A DNA stretch of 64,000 bases from Agriotes lineatus (GCA_940337035.1 CALNHX010003564.1:1-64000); one strand, 5' to 3'. Positions 11,076 through 24,454 are shown, counted from the first letter of the stretch. The notes: generated by a model from the letters alone, not told the origin. Made by a program: numbers and translations.

Positions 11076-13315
11076 AAACTCCAACTTTGTTTTCAAATTT
11101 CCGTCTTAAATGACACAGTAGTTGATGTTTAGAGTATCAGGTGTCTAGGCGCAATTTTCATTCCTTCAGTATGTTATAACCACATCATTCAGAAAAGCTA
11201 ATCCTCTTACAAACTGCTAGGAAAACACAAGTTTTCAGCGACACAATAATGACTCAACCGATAGTTGTTCAAATAGTGTATTGTTCAGGTAACTCAGTTA
11301 AATTATTGATAATGTAACGCGGTATCTCTAAATTCTATACAAATTTATTAGTAATATATAAATTTAACTTACGGGGACGTATGAATAAATAGTCGGCCTT
11401 GGAAGAGCAGATGTAAAGGGTCAGAACTTGTAATATATCTTCTAAGCCCCACGTTGCGAGCTAAATTTATAAGAGCAGCAATAACCTTGTTATATATCTA
11501 GCCCCACTTGAGATGCCAAATTTTTGATATAACACTCTCTTACGGTGTTATTACAATTAATATCAAATTAAATATATCATTTTACTAACTACTAAAAAGC
11601 AGCACTATCAGGTATAGCTCAATTATGTACTTACCTTACCTCTTAATACAATAAATACGATTTGACGTATCTCAAAAATCAGTTTCCCATTTAGAATTAT
11701 GTCATGTGATTATAGTTTTTTAAAGCCTCGACTAGTCATTTTACAAGCAATGGGATTCCTGACTGCCAGCTAAATGGGTCAATTTTCAACTAACAACTTT
11801 CTCTTGTAGTTAAAGAGTGAAATACTTTTAAAATATGATAATTATTTTACTTTGTGAATTAAGTACACGTTTCAGGTACTTCACAAAATTAAATTCATAG
11901 TTTGTTAGTAGCACATCGAAGTTTGATCTGACATTACAAAAATAAACTGATATTGTCAAAAATAGTTTAATCAAATGTGAACTATCCAAACTTGATTTAA
12001 ATGAATATTCTAAAACATAACCTAACACGAAAATATAAATTTAAAATTATAATGATCGATAAAAGTCGGGTACTCGAATCACTATTAAATTTAGAAAGTT
12101 AATTCTTCTAAATTAATTTCTAAATATATTTACAATTATTTTAATTATTTGCCCCACCAAACTTGCTATATAAGTTCTTAATATTTCATAAGAAATGGGC
12201 ACTAACCTTCTGATTGTCTATCTTGTACCTGAATATGTTATCTCAGCTCCTAACTCGATAAATTCTAGTCAGCAAACACCTCCCTGGGTTTTTCCCGACC
12301 ATAATAAATCTAATTGTAACTCTTTGAAACCTCTATTATGTGGATAGACAGTTCAACAGCATACCGCAACACTCACTTTCACTTTTTTACTGGCTTCGTA
12401 GTAAAATTCCACGTTAAATGGAATCAACAATCTTGAATTTTATATTTGAATAATATTTGTGACTTATAGTCAAACTGTTATCGTAGAGAACACTATATTG
12501 CTACTACGTATCAAATCATCAATTATTATTCTCCCCAATTAATGGGAATTTAACCCTTAACGTGATTATCGTAGATTATCAATTCAAGTAATTTTTTACT
12601 ACTTGATATAAACAACCCTCTGGTTGCCCACTCCAGTTAAAACATACAACTGTTACATCACATGATATACATTAGATATCTGGATATTATTTAAATTAAA
12701 TGTATCATTCATACAGTATGCTGCATTACAAACTTCCTTGGAGAATAGACCTTCCATAATAAAGACAGTATCATAGAAAACACGAAATGTTACAGAAATA
12801 AAAACCCACTGTCATCTCTGAAAGAATATTTATATGAAGTGGTTAAAATCACAGAAACTCCTGAAAATAAACAAAAAACGTAGGGGCATAATTATTTCAC
12901 CTTCTTTACGTTAAAAGATCGGGTTGTTGATATTAAAGAGCGACAAAATTAATATACAAAATCTTACTTCACTTGGAGTCTATGTAGCATGATTTTCTAA
13001 TATCAAATAGTCGAATTGGCGTAGTATCCAGCTGAATAAAAACATATTATCTGCGAAGTGGATTTTCAAATCATGCACTCTTCTTCAGAAACGATGCCAG
13101 CTATTAAGACAGTTTGAGAATTCACTCCGCCACTGCTTTATGCAGGCGGAGTTGGCAACTCATCTCCTCGAACTCTTTCTCGCACCAAAATTTCAGGCGT
13201 GGAGTAGATTAGCGTCAAGAGGTTGTGAGTGATGTGAGCATTATCGTTCCTTGAATGTAGCTCACATAACGGAGCTTATCAATCTGAAATACTAGTTTGA
13301 ATACTATAGATTTTC
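11076..13315. other. No recognised gene, 2.2 kb
   Basis: AT-rich sequence with short chance ORFs only. A perfect 8-bp stem (actccgcc/ggcggagt, 13124-13152) is the only structure I noticed. Nothing resembles a promoter, exon chain or known repeat. Confidence 0.5.
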
Positions 13316-13327
13316 ATATCCATTTAC

Positions 13328-13593
13328 TTCTTCTTCCTCTTATTATAGGCCAGTGGCCTATTTTAACCGCATAGTGGTTCTATGAGCCCTCTTTGCCCTT
13401 AGGCCGGGTAGGTGGCTAGCCTTGCCCTTCAAAAGTGAGGAAGAGTTTCATTGTTTAGGGGTTTACGACTACCACAGGTGTTAGCGTGGTAGCCGGTGAG
13501 CCTAAGATTTTTAAACTCTAGAGTCGCCAGGATTCGAACCCGGGCCGGCCGCCTGAAGGGAGAGTATTTGCTCGCGGGGCCATCCGCTCACCT
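13328..13593 (-). mobile_element. tRNA-derived SINE with 12-bp target-site duplication
   Basis: The perfect duplication atatccatttac lies at 13316-13327 and 13594-13605. On the minus strand the element opens with a GGTGAGCGGATGGCC-type tRNA head containing a box A-like segment (complement of 13570-13582). About 40 nt later comes a perfect RNA polymerase III box B, GGTTCGAATCC (complement of 13530-13540). A tRNA-unrelated body follows, and it ends in an A/G-rich tail (complement of about 13328-13345, aataagaggaagaagaag-like). Length 266 bp. The head, body, tail and TSD together are diagnostic of a SINE moved by a LINE. Confidence 0.88.
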
Positions 13594-13605
13594 ATATCCA
13601 TTTAC

Positions 13606-16600
13606 GATTGGATATATTGCGAGAAACCTTCGTATGGCGACGCCCCTCGGGTTGTGCATTTTGGTTCATTCGAAGCCCGACAGTCAACCACGGCTTGTCA
13701 TCAAGTCATTTACCGAAAGTTGTCAAAATTTTGTATGTGTTGAGCTAAGTTTGCATGAGTAAATTCTTGTCAATTCTCTATCTGTTTCATAAGTAAGTTT
13801 ACAGTGCAATACATGTTGGGGCGGATTCCCGTTATAAGTGCAGCAACGTCTTAAGAGCTGTGCGGTAATTTATCAAAAGTGTTTCCCCTGTAGAATTACT
13901 TCGCAAACACATGTGAGAGTTTTGGCTTACCGCCTGACGTGACGTCACGAGAAAATACCATTCTTACGAATTGCTTTAATGCCACGGTTTATTGCGTTTC
14001 TGACTTTCGGTAAGTACTCGCATAAAAGTATTTTTATTAATATTATTTTAATAGAGTCCTTAAATGTACTCTAAAATTTTCATTTGGGAAGATAAATGCA
14101 GTTTCTCGTATTTTCGCCGTAAAAAAGGTTTCTGGAGATCATCGAACCATGTAGGTCGAAATTTTGGTGATCGGCGCCGCGCACATACTTTCCATTACCA
14201 AGGAGATTTTTTCTGGTTGAAGTTTCCTGTTAAACGGCCGGTAGATATATTCCAGATAGCGCCTTTAAAAATAACACGAAATTGACGTCGTGGACGGTCG
14301 CCCTTTATATCAGTCTCAGACCCACTACTCACGCTGAGCTACTGGATCCATTCACACTTGTTACATGTCGGAACGTGGTTTATGCTATAACACAGTGTCA
14401 TGATAAAACATGTTTGGCGCCTGTTTTAAAGAAAGTGGTGACTTATTTTTGCATTGTGTTGTTACAGTGACAAAACTTGGATTCCCACAAAAATATGAAA
14501 ACAAAATGATAATAATTGATTACCCTCTCCATCTAAAATTATTGCAAATATAAAAATAGACAATCATCTCCTGCATTTGGGAATAAAGAGGGTGGGGTTA
14601 TCACCAATTAACGAGAAGTATCATGTGAATTTTTTGACGCACCATGCAGTCTCATACAGTTATAGTCGTTCTGCAACCAATTCATAAAGTAAGCCTTCAA
14701 CTATTTTATATTTTAAATTAAAAAAATAGAACAAAGTTCAATTTCGTTTATTAAGGAGTTATTCAGGTTACGGGGCAACAGTTTGCAAGCAGCATTTTAG
14801 CACTATACAAGACCTATTGACATGTATTACGAGTATGAGTTTTTTTTTGAGATATTGAGATGGTATGCTACCTATGGCAATTCTGGCTGCTTTATTGTTT
14901 TTAAATAAATGTTAATTAAATGGAAATCAAACATGAACAGAATTGGCACTTTATTAATCGCTACAGATAGAAATATTATCAACAGTAATATCCCAAGTGC
15001 ATTAAAATAGCCGACCAAATTTTGATTTTTGTCAGAATATTTTGCTAAGAAATTTCTCAAGTAAATTTGCCGCTCAGTAAGAGGGGTTTTGGGGCGGAAA
15101 ATTTACGACATATGTTTCTTCAGAGCAAAACATCCAGGCGATCGAGACGGCATCCCTGGGTACCAATAAACTGATTTCCATAGTTACAAAGTTGTACTTA
15201 TTGTGATTGTTATTTACCTGTGACGTAATTATCAACAGCTTGCTTGGATTAAAATTAAAATTGAAAACAGAATTTTGCGTTGTTTCGCTACCATTACGTG
15301 AAGTTAAACTTTTATTAAGAAACATTCGCCATATTCGTGTAATTATCATACAATTCCGTAAATATTCGACTGTGTAGAAACTCACCCCTGTGATTAGAGT
15401 TTTGAGAAACTAATGGCTAGTCAGAGCAAAAGAATTAAGGAGTGTGATTGGTACATAACAGCTCAGACAGTGTTCTCTCTATTCCGGGAAAAATACTAAA
15501 AACTAATTTTTAATTGTGTTAGTAATTTTCTCAGTTGTCAAATGAATAATTTAGAAATATCGCAAAGATTTTGCGCGTAGAATTAACCCATTCAGAAAGA
15601 TTATGGTAAAAACGCCCATTACTGTAAATGTAGTAATTTAATTAATATTACCTATAATTATATATAATTAATAATATAATTTAATAATAATACCTTGTCA
15701 ACTTGTATTTTCTTTATTTGTTCTTCATCAACCAGGCAATTAAATTATATTAGTTCGAAAAAGGAGTGGCGAAATAGCTCAGATTAGGTTTTTTCGGTGT
15801 AAATCGAAACAGATACGAAAAACTACAAATACATCAAAAATCATCCTTTTTGGGAAAAATTAAAGTTGTTAGACTTGCCATTAAAACATTACCCCCTGCT
15901 GTATGTAGTAACACCCATGTTTCATCCACTGGTAACGTATAACCTGCAATTAGCAAAATATATAGGCCCTGATTCTAGCCGTGTTACTTTTTCTCCGCAG
16001 GGGCACACTCGGTTTTTGTGGCTATTGGATATATTGGGGTTAAAACCTGGATTATATGGTTTAGAACTGGATGCTTTACCATCAAATTATCTCCACTGCG
16101 CTGTGGTTTAGGTAAGTTGTGTCAAATCATCTTATTTTGGGCCCAGGAATTTGTGGGGAAGCCACAGCCACATTTTTATGAACACCCTCTATAAAGGTTT
16201 AAACGATTTCCGTGAAAAGTGTGTTCAGTTGTAGATGATTAGATTTCATAAAGATAATAATATTTTTTATTGTTCTACTCGTTTCCCTTCCACAGCAGGT
16301 CAAGAAATTGTTATCGCATCCCTGTAGATCTGTGTTTGAATAGGTTAAATGGCATTCGCCGTTTCCATTTGCAGTGTTCTCAGACAGGTACGCATGCATT
16401 ATCATGTAGCCAAGCAAGTACTCTATTGCAGATAACATGGTTTCCGCGTTTATCCTTCCTACACATATAACAGGCAATACAAAGCAAGCTATTGTACACG
16501 ATTATGTTAAACTACGATTGACCGATTAGCTCCTGCTGAGCAACTTTAACAGGATTAGTAATACCGCCCCAGTCAATAAGGGATACAGCACACAATCAAT

Positions 16601-17024
16601 TAGTGGGGGCTTGAATTTTTGGTGGCGAACACAACTGGGTATGAAAAGCGATTTCGGAGAAGTTTCAACCCTCCAACGTCCCCTTCACCCCGTTACTTTG
16701 GAAGGAAACCACCTCATAATTTTTTTGGCTTATATTTATGAATCAATACATTTTGCGGATTTACCTTTCATGCGCTTGTTGATATAAAATAATTTTTTGA
16801 AATACAGTAGTTCAACTTTTGAATTGTTAGTACACTCTTCTATTAAGAAGCATTACAAAAGTTAAGACCGCACTATATATAGGCACTTAATTCATCTTTG
16901 TAGTTTGTTCGTTGCCGATGCGTGTACTTTTGGAATTTTTAAATGTACGAGAGCTGATAGCACAATTATGGCGGTGTATAAAAACTAAATTGAAACTAAA
17001 TTCAAATATTAGGGGTAAACATAC
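13606..17024. other. No recognised gene, 3.4 kb
   Basis: Several ORFs of 60-100 codons on both strands (for example 14064-14285, 15074-15385, 15866-16111) show no family motif. The 15866-16111 frame is somewhat protein-like (GLKPGLYGLELDALP) and is followed directly by ggtaagt, which could be a splice donor, but no partner exon is visible. Otherwise AT-rich non-coding DNA. Confidence 0.4.
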
Positions 17025-17032
17025 AACACAAC

Positions 17033-17519
17033 TAGGGTTTGGGAATGCTCGGGCTTTTCGGAGCCGTCGAGTCCGGGTAGAACTCAGTAGGACCCGTCGG
17101 GTCCGAGTTCAGGTCCTGATATTTGATGTTCTATGTTCAGACTATATGTATAATCTTCTCTTGTTTTATCAATAATTTATTATTACAATAAAAATATATT
17201 ATAATCATTAACCATGAAAGGAATATACAAACGAAAATTATTTGGAAAAAGAAACAAGTAATGTACTCGTAATACAAATAAAAAATAAGAAACTGAAAAG
17301 ACACATTTAACTAATATAATATAGCAAAGTTGAAGTATATATAATATAATATAGTAAAGTTAAAACATAAAAATCCATTCTACATAAGTACAATTTTACA
17401 AGTAGGTACCTAATAATACAAAAAAGAACTTAAAAAACATTGACTCGGGTCTCGCCGAATCTTAAGATTGAATATCGCATCTGGGTATTCCTAACTGGAC
17501 TCGGATCTGAAAAACCCTA
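17033..17519. mobile_element. hAT-type non-autonomous element (MITE), 8-bp TSD
   Basis: The perfect 8-bp duplication aacacaac flanks the element (17025-17032 and 17520-17527). The ends are TAGGGTTT and AAACCCTA, with a further match inside (ggactcgga-like runs near the right end against cgagtccggg at the left). Length 487 bp with no transposase. An 8-bp TSD and short TIRs starting (T/C)AGGG are hallmarks of hAT elements. A GC-rich stretch (about 17048-17118) repeats the motif c-c-g-t-c-g-g-g-t-c-c-g. Confidence 0.82.
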
Positions 17520-17527
17520 AACACAAC

Positions 17528-18690
17528 ATACAACTGTTTTCCAACTGTTTTGAATAACAATCTCAGTGAATGACTTAATCCCTCCAATAAAAGTGTTATT
17601 ACTTTCCTGTAGGTAAGTGGTGTGTTTTCAAGGGTAGATTCAGCTGTTGTTCATATTTTACTACAATATAAGAAAGGAAATTCTGCTTCTATTTGCTCCG
17701 ATATTTCTCTAGAAAAACCACAAAAATAAGCATTTTAAAGCATTTTATGCATTTTTCCTCAACTTCCGGTCTTACAATTACCAATGCAGCAGTGTAACGA
17801 ATATTTTTGCAGGTGAAGTAACTCAAATTATCAATTTCGTTAACAGTGTCTACGTTCATGAGCCCTGTTAACCAAATGAAATACAAAATTCATATGCTTT
17901 TAATATTTCTATAGAAAATTTCTTTTGTTATGTGCAAACTGTCCTTACCTATCCCAATACTTAATAATGTAATCAGGTGAATTTGGTATAGATTGTATAT
18001 GTTTTCATTGCATTAATAAGTATTTTTATATTATTTGCATACTATTTAATGCAAACTATTTACAAAAAATGTAATCCTTGAACATTTCATACGCTGTAAG
18101 TATTTAATATCCTCCACCTTTATCCTTGAAAGTAATTTAAAAGTAAATATTTTACTGAAATAGCAAACGTTGCTTTCAATAATTCAGATTGTAGTATTTC
18201 AAACTTGTGGCTCTATTGCCCTTTCAATCTCTAAGACTTCTAGAAATTCAGAAAATTAAATTGCACAATCGGCGTATATACCAATAAAGTTATATAAGAA
18301 ATGTTGACCTTTTACACAGATCATTGCAGTATACAATCAATTATAATCTACTTACTAGAGACCGAAAGCGTTTTTTAGAAAAATGATAGTATTTCTTCAA
18401 AATGCCTATACTTTTTAGAAAATTGATTTTTAAATGTAAAATAGCTCTTCATCGCTGTAGCTTTTGCTTTTGTAATAAATAATAAGAATCTGCATCATAC
18501 TGACAGTAAATTGAAAATGTTCTTAACACCATACAGAGTACATGCAACCCTAATTTTAAAGCTCTACAATTCGGTCATTTCCGTCTTAAATTAACGTTTA
18601 TCGACGACAGTATATAAAATTTAATTTTATCTATGGCAGTGTGTAAAATTGAATTTTATTTGTCAGTTTTAAGTTTATAAAGCGACATTT
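17528..18690. other. No recognised gene, 1.2 kb
   Basis: AT-rich, with only short chance frames on either strand (for example 17689-17886 minus). No motif or repeat assigned. Confidence 0.5.
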
Positions 18691-19120
18691 TATTAACATG
18701 TTTTCATTAGTTCACGTCGTCAGTAGCAACGTGTTTAAAATTATTTAATTAGTCACGTCGTCAGTAACACGCAAACTTACAACCGGTTGCTAGTAATCCT
18801 AGTTTGCATTTAAATTTTTTTTTTTATATTTATCATGTTTTCTAGATTCTATAGTAGATAAAATATTCTACGATACACATGCGTAAAGCATCTTTAGTCA
18901 CTCGCGGGCTTAAAATGCCCGCTCACTCGCGTTTTTATTCTTCTTCACTCGTGACTAAAGCCTAGATTTGCGCACTTCTATCGTAAATTACTATTAATTG
19001 GTAGTGTTAGGTTTGCAAAACAACTGCTTAATAACATGATTTTATTAGTCACGTCGTTAGTAGTAATTTGATTCAAATTTTTAACAACGCTAAATTACTG
19101 CCGGTTACTAGGTTACTAGG
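18691..19120. repeat. Palindrome flanked by direct repeats
   Basis: An imperfect palindrome at 18869-18985 (tacgata...tatcgta, with ctttagtcac/gtgactaaag inside and a core of repeated actcgcg/cgggc) sits between two similar segments of about 100 bp in the same orientation (18691-18801 and 19030-19120). Both contain taacatg, cacgtcgt(c/t)agta and ccggtt(g/a)ctag. The layout suggests a small mobile unit or a tandemly duplicated MITE. The family is not assigned. Confidence 0.6.
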
Positions 19121-19553
19121 GTGACGTTTTCATTATCAAGGCAAACCTGCTATTTAATGAAGTAGGGTAAATAGTACAATTGTTGGACCCCCCCCCCTAG
19201 TTATTGGACACGTTTAGTATTATTTGAAATAATAAGGTTGTAGGTATTGTCCATTATCTCTTTTATGGATACTCTATACCAATCTGGCAACCTTGTTCTC
19301 GGGATCTGGGGATTTTAGTGTATTTTGGTGGCCTTTTTGAAGTGAATACAACAGGCCGTAATTTGTGTGTGTGTTGAGAAGGCGGTAAATTAGGTAAGCG
19401 CTTACAATTTCTTAAGTACTGCATTGCAAACATGTTAATTTTTCTCTTACAAGTCTGTGGCTTTAGTAATGGTATTGATGTTAGGCTATTGTATAAAGCA
19501 TAATCTATTACAGTCACCTTGTATTTGAAGGTTATGTTGCTAAAAATATTATA
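19121..19553. other. Spacer with poly-C tract
   Basis: No gene is recognised. It holds a run of about eleven C at about 19187-19197. A 116-codon minus frame (19263-19613) runs into the adjacent foldback element and shows no motif. Confidence 0.5.
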
Positions 19554-19555
19554 TA

Positions 19556-20794
19556 CAGTGTCCGCCAGAAAGTAGGTATAATATGGGAAAAATTTAAATT
19601 TTTTATTTTTCATATAAACTTTTTACATCAATAATTTGTGCTTGTCTAAAAATCTATTTACAGATATCATATATACAGAGTTATTTTTACTTATTTAGAA
19701 AATGAAGTTTTTCGAAATTGTCAAAATCCTAAAAGTGCTATTTCTTGGAAATTAAGTAAGATTTCAATGAGATTTTTTAGAGTGTGTTATTTTAGCTAAC
19801 TGAGCAATCTCAAGGCCAGCAAACGCCTAATTTTTTCAACTTAGCTAACAATTAATTTTTCAATTTTTAAAATATTTTTCAAAATTCACATTCCTAGACT
19901 TAATATTAAAATTAATTATTTTTATGTGAAGACTAAAGAGTTATAATTGGGAAAAATAACATAAAATGTCAATTACTTCTTTAAATTTTTTATTATTTAC
20001 CGAAAAGTAGTATGTTTGCATAATTTTTACGTTTTTTAGGAGAACTATTTTTCAATTCTAATTAATGTATATTTAACTGGCGTCTAGAAACTCTAATCTA
20101 GCCCATTTAATGAGTTACTGTTACAAAAATCTTGTAAATGTTCTTTTACAGTTGCCTAAATGAGGAGATTTTTCTTTATCCAATTTACATGTTCTAAAAA
20201 ACCTCTTCATTTAGACAACTGTAAAAGAACATTTACAGCATTTTTGCAACATTAATTTATTATCAGATTAGAGTTTTTAGAAGCCATTTAAATATATATT
20301 AAATGGAATTAAAAAATATTTCTCCTAAAAGGCGCCTTGCATAAAAACCGTAAATATTAAGCAAACATACTACTTTTCGATAAATAATAAAAAATCTAAA
20401 GGAGTAATTAACATTTTACATTATTTTTTCCAATTATAACTCTTTAAAGTTTTCACATAAAATAAATTAATTTTAATATGAAGTGTTGGTAGGTGAAATT
20501 TGGAAAAATATTTTAAAAATTCAAAATAATAGGAGTTTTCTGGCCTTAAAATTGTTCAGTTAGCTAAAAATAACACACTAAAGAAATCTCATTGAAATCG
20601 TACTTAATTTCCGAAAAATATCACTCTTCGCATGTTGAAAATTTCAAAAACTCCATTTTCTAAATAAGTAAAAATCACTCGGCATATATGATAGGGGCTA
20701 AATAAGTTTTTAGGTAAGCACAAATTATTGGCGTAAAAAGTTTTTTTTTTTGAAAAATGTTTCCCATATTACGCCGACTTTTTGGCGGACACTG
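19556..20794. mobile_element. Foldback element, 1.24 kb, almost entirely palindromic
   Basis: The ends are cagtgtccgcc and ggcggacactg, with TA on both sides (19554-19555 and 20795-20796). The left and right halves pair imperfectly along their whole length. Matching blocks can be followed inward (taagcacaaattat, atcatatat, ttagctaac/gttagctaa, aaacatactacttttc, ctgtaaaagaacattta) to a centre near 20186. The loop is only about 20 bp. No transposase is present. The TA target and terminal motif fit a Tc1/mariner-type non-autonomous foldback. Each arm is about 600 bp. Confidence 0.88.
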
Positions 20795-20796
20795 TA

Positions 20797-23483
20797 TATT
20801 TAAAATTATAGTTTATGGAGATAAATTATGTCATAAAATTTTTAAAATATGTGTTATATTATTAATGCATGATGTTCCCTATTGGAATAATAAAAAATCA
20901 ATAAGTCGTAACATGTTTAATACTGTTTAAAACTTTTAAAAATTACAAGACGTTTAGCAACTTATGTTTGCAAAATCAGTTGTTAAAAATATATAGTTTA
21001 CAAATGGGGATTACATTTCTGAAAGGAAAACACAGATTAGCGAATACATTCACCTCAATAAAACCTGCATACTTACATAACGATATTATATACATAGTTG
21101 AAATTTGACATGGTGTTGAACTAATTACGACTTTTTTAATTATGAAGTTTTCATTTTAGTTTTTATGTTAAACTTTTATATGGCAACATGTTGATTAAAT
21201 TAATTTATTTTAATAAATGACAGAAAATGCACCAATAAAGTGGTGAACACTGTGCTATAAAAATTTTAAATATAAAGTTAACATTCGGTATTAGCATAGT
21301 GGAATGCAGAAAGTAAATGAATTTTAGATAAATCCATGCAAGGTTGTTTCCTTAATTGGTTATCATCCTGCGCAGTTGGAGAATATGTAGCTTGCTATTA
21401 ATTTACGCAGGGTTGTATTAACTTAAATTTTAAAAGTTTTAAAGACTGACATGAAAAATTATGGGTTGTTAAAATGTGAAAAATTTGAGAAATGCAATTA
21501 CAAGAGTTATTTATTTGAAAAGGTTATGGTAAATTGAACTTAGATTGTCTATATCTGTTTTATAGTTAATAGTTGTATGGCTCATTTATATTTCAATAAT
21601 TTCTAGGCAAAGGCGTTTTTTGAAATTGCTCTCCTTATGTAAGATAGTAGGTGTATAAAGGTTAAATTTATGTTGGTATTGTATTGCATGATCGGTTAAC
21701 GCAGTTTTAGTGGAAGAGGGTGATATGTTGTTAATTTTAACAGAATATTTATGTCTCGAAACGAACGTGCCATTTCGTGAAGTGAAAATGGGCGATTCTT
21801 TCATATGCAAAACCCAGTTACCACAAAACGCACCCTTTTTCCGAAATGGCCGAAATAGCATATAATAAATCTTAGTAGACAACTTGGAGTTCAACTTTTC
21901 TTGTGGGCACCCTCAATAACCCAAGAAAGGAGTCTCAAATATTGGTTTTTAAGAATTTTTACTACTGAACAAAATACTAGGTATAGGTACTACTTACAAA
22001 CCGAGCTTCAAGTTCGTATGGGACCTTTACAAGATATAACATGTTATTTTATGTATTCTGAAATGCAATAATGTCAAAAACTAAGATTTACAAACTAAAT
22101 ACTATTTACAATTACTGTAAATAGTAACAATTATGATTCCAAATAGTTAAAATAGTTACTAGTATCTCATATACAATCACTAGGAGAGGATTCAACTCTT
22201 CTCACGGCACATTATGTTTTTAATAAACAATTACTGAGTTATCTTCCATATGTCGCCGAATTGAATTTTGTATCCTAGAAGGTTGGGGGATGATTTTGGG
22301 AGATTCCGATTTTTTTTTCATTATTAAAATCTCAAAACTCAAAGCGGTCATTCTCTAAGAGGTTGAGGGATTTGTGAATTTCAGTTTCGTTTTTCGAATC
22401 TTAAAACCTAGTACACCTGCGCCAAATTTTTAAGTTTCTACATGACTACTACAATTTTTGGTTCCCAGGGAGTGTGAGAGATGACATTTTTACAGTTTTC
22501 GATTTTTCCCTATATTAGGACCCTAGAGCATCTGCCAAATTCCACTTATCTAGGTCGTCTGGAAGTGGAAATGGCCTAAAAAATAGCAAAGCTTGGCCCT
22601 AGGTGCCTAGCTTTTCTAACTTTTACTCTGCCTGTTCTATGACATCGAATTTGTAGCGTAGTATACTCATGTGTAATGCATAGTACGATACATGAAATCA
22701 AACTTAGGCGACGACCTGACGACTTTGGTTCACTCTAAAGGTCGTATTTTAATTTGTAAGAGATCAAATTGCAGGTATTTTCAAGCCCTACACGTTTGGT
22801 AACATCTACTTTTTTGCTAAATAGGACGAGAAACGATAAAAAAGCGAAGAAGCGCAAAATAAAGTTGACTCCTTCACGCTTTCCTTCCGTGTTCAATATC
22901 TCGACAAATACGTATCGCTTGTACGCGGAACAGTAACACAATAATAACTGTTGGCCACAAACAATGCTAAAAGAACATCTATATTATTTTTATTTAGCGC
23001 TACGAAAAACCGAGTTATCGTAAAAAAATTCAAAATCTTGGTCGGCAAGTTAAAGTTAAGCTTTCCTTTCCCAAAAAAAAGGAATTCAAAATCACGATCT
23101 ACTTTCAAGCATAGATGTTTCCAGCAGTTTTATAACTAATTCATGTTGAAAACAAATCAGTCAACATTTCCACTCATAAACTAACGGTTCTGTTGTCTGG
23201 AGAAAATAACAATACACAACACTCACACAGGACAGTGTGACTCGAACAGGTTTGGTAAAATGCATATCTTAAATCTCTTAAGCCTAGGCTGGTTATCATA
23301 ATCTTTTAATAGGTGTTCGATGCTCTCTAGAGGATAAGAGGTTTCGATCATACGGTATTTTACCGACGAACAACCATTGTATACAACATATTACTGTCAG
23401 ACAATCAGATGAAATCAATTTTAAAATAGGTGTCGTGATTGTAAAACGCCTTATAGTGCAGTCGGTATGTTCGAAATATTCGA
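20797..23483. other. No recognised gene, 2.7 kb
   Basis: AT-rich, with chance ORFs up to about 100 codons on the minus strand (21586-21894) lacking family motifs. No repeat structure was noticed. Confidence 0.45.
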
Positions 23484-23696
23484 CAGTCACCCGTCCTGAA
23501 TGATCCTTTGTAGTTTGATAGGGGGCCCATTTGCGAGTGTAGTGGTAAGTTGTCGGAAGGTTATTTGATAAAATTGTTTAATTTTTGTTTCAAAATGGCC
23601 GCGAACGCTATTTGCGTAACCTTCCGACAACTCACCACTAGACTCACAGATTGCTCCACTAACAAACCACAAAATATCACACACGACGGGTGACTG
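23484..23696. mobile_element. Small palindromic MITE-like element
   Basis: The ends are cagtcacccgtc (23484-23495) and its perfect complement gacgggtgactg (23685-23696). A second inner inverted pair (gtggtaagttgtcggaaggtta against taaccttccgacaactcaccac) brackets a 50-bp centre. Length 213 bp with no ORF of note. No clear target-site duplication, so the superfamily is unassigned. Confidence 0.7.
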
Positions 23697-24454
23697 GGGC
23701 TTCAAGATAAGGATTTCGCACATACCTACTGAACTATTAGAAAAAACCGTGTAAACGAGAACCAACAATATGTCGCTATTCATAACCGCTGTAGCACTTT
23801 GTGTAAAAGATAAAAAATTAGTTGCACGAAATGCACGTTAAGAAAGAGAAATCTACACTTAAAGCTACTGGTCTATAGTTTGCATAGTGCTTTACGTTAC
23901 CATATTTAAATACAAGACGGCCTTTTCTAATATCTAGGAATTTAGACCGGCAGTACAAAAAACTCCGAACATGCCGTACCTATAGCGGGTGGCGGTTTCA
24001 AAGACGAACATAGGAAGTTTCTAATTTTTAGTAAAGGAATTCTACGTTTAAATTAATTGATGTCGAACTTTCATCCCCCCCCCTTCCCCCGTTATAATTT
24101 AAAGTTCTGATGTAGGAAACCTTCTTTTTTAAATAAAATTAAATGTTTCTAATAAACTTGTGATATATGTACCATGCTTTTGCTATGTTCGGTATATTCC
24201 ATCCGATCCCACAGAAAATTTTGATTTTGATACCTCTATGCTCTCTTACACATCCTTTTCAATAGTAAAACAGATTAAAACAATCCTGATGCAGCAGCGG
24301 AGTAACAGAGAAGGCAATACTATAAGTCGAGGGATTTGGAGGGAGCACATACTCGAAGTGTCTTGCAAATGCATTTACAATATCTTCATTAGTTGCAAGC
24401 GTATTAGCATTATAAACCATATGTGTTTCTAAACATTCTTTTTTCCTTTTTACT
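23697..24454. other. No recognised gene, 0.76 kb
   Basis: Non-coding AT-rich DNA with a C-rich tract (two C runs around 24076-24090). An ORF of 90 codons (24160-24432) has no motif. Confidence 0.5.
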
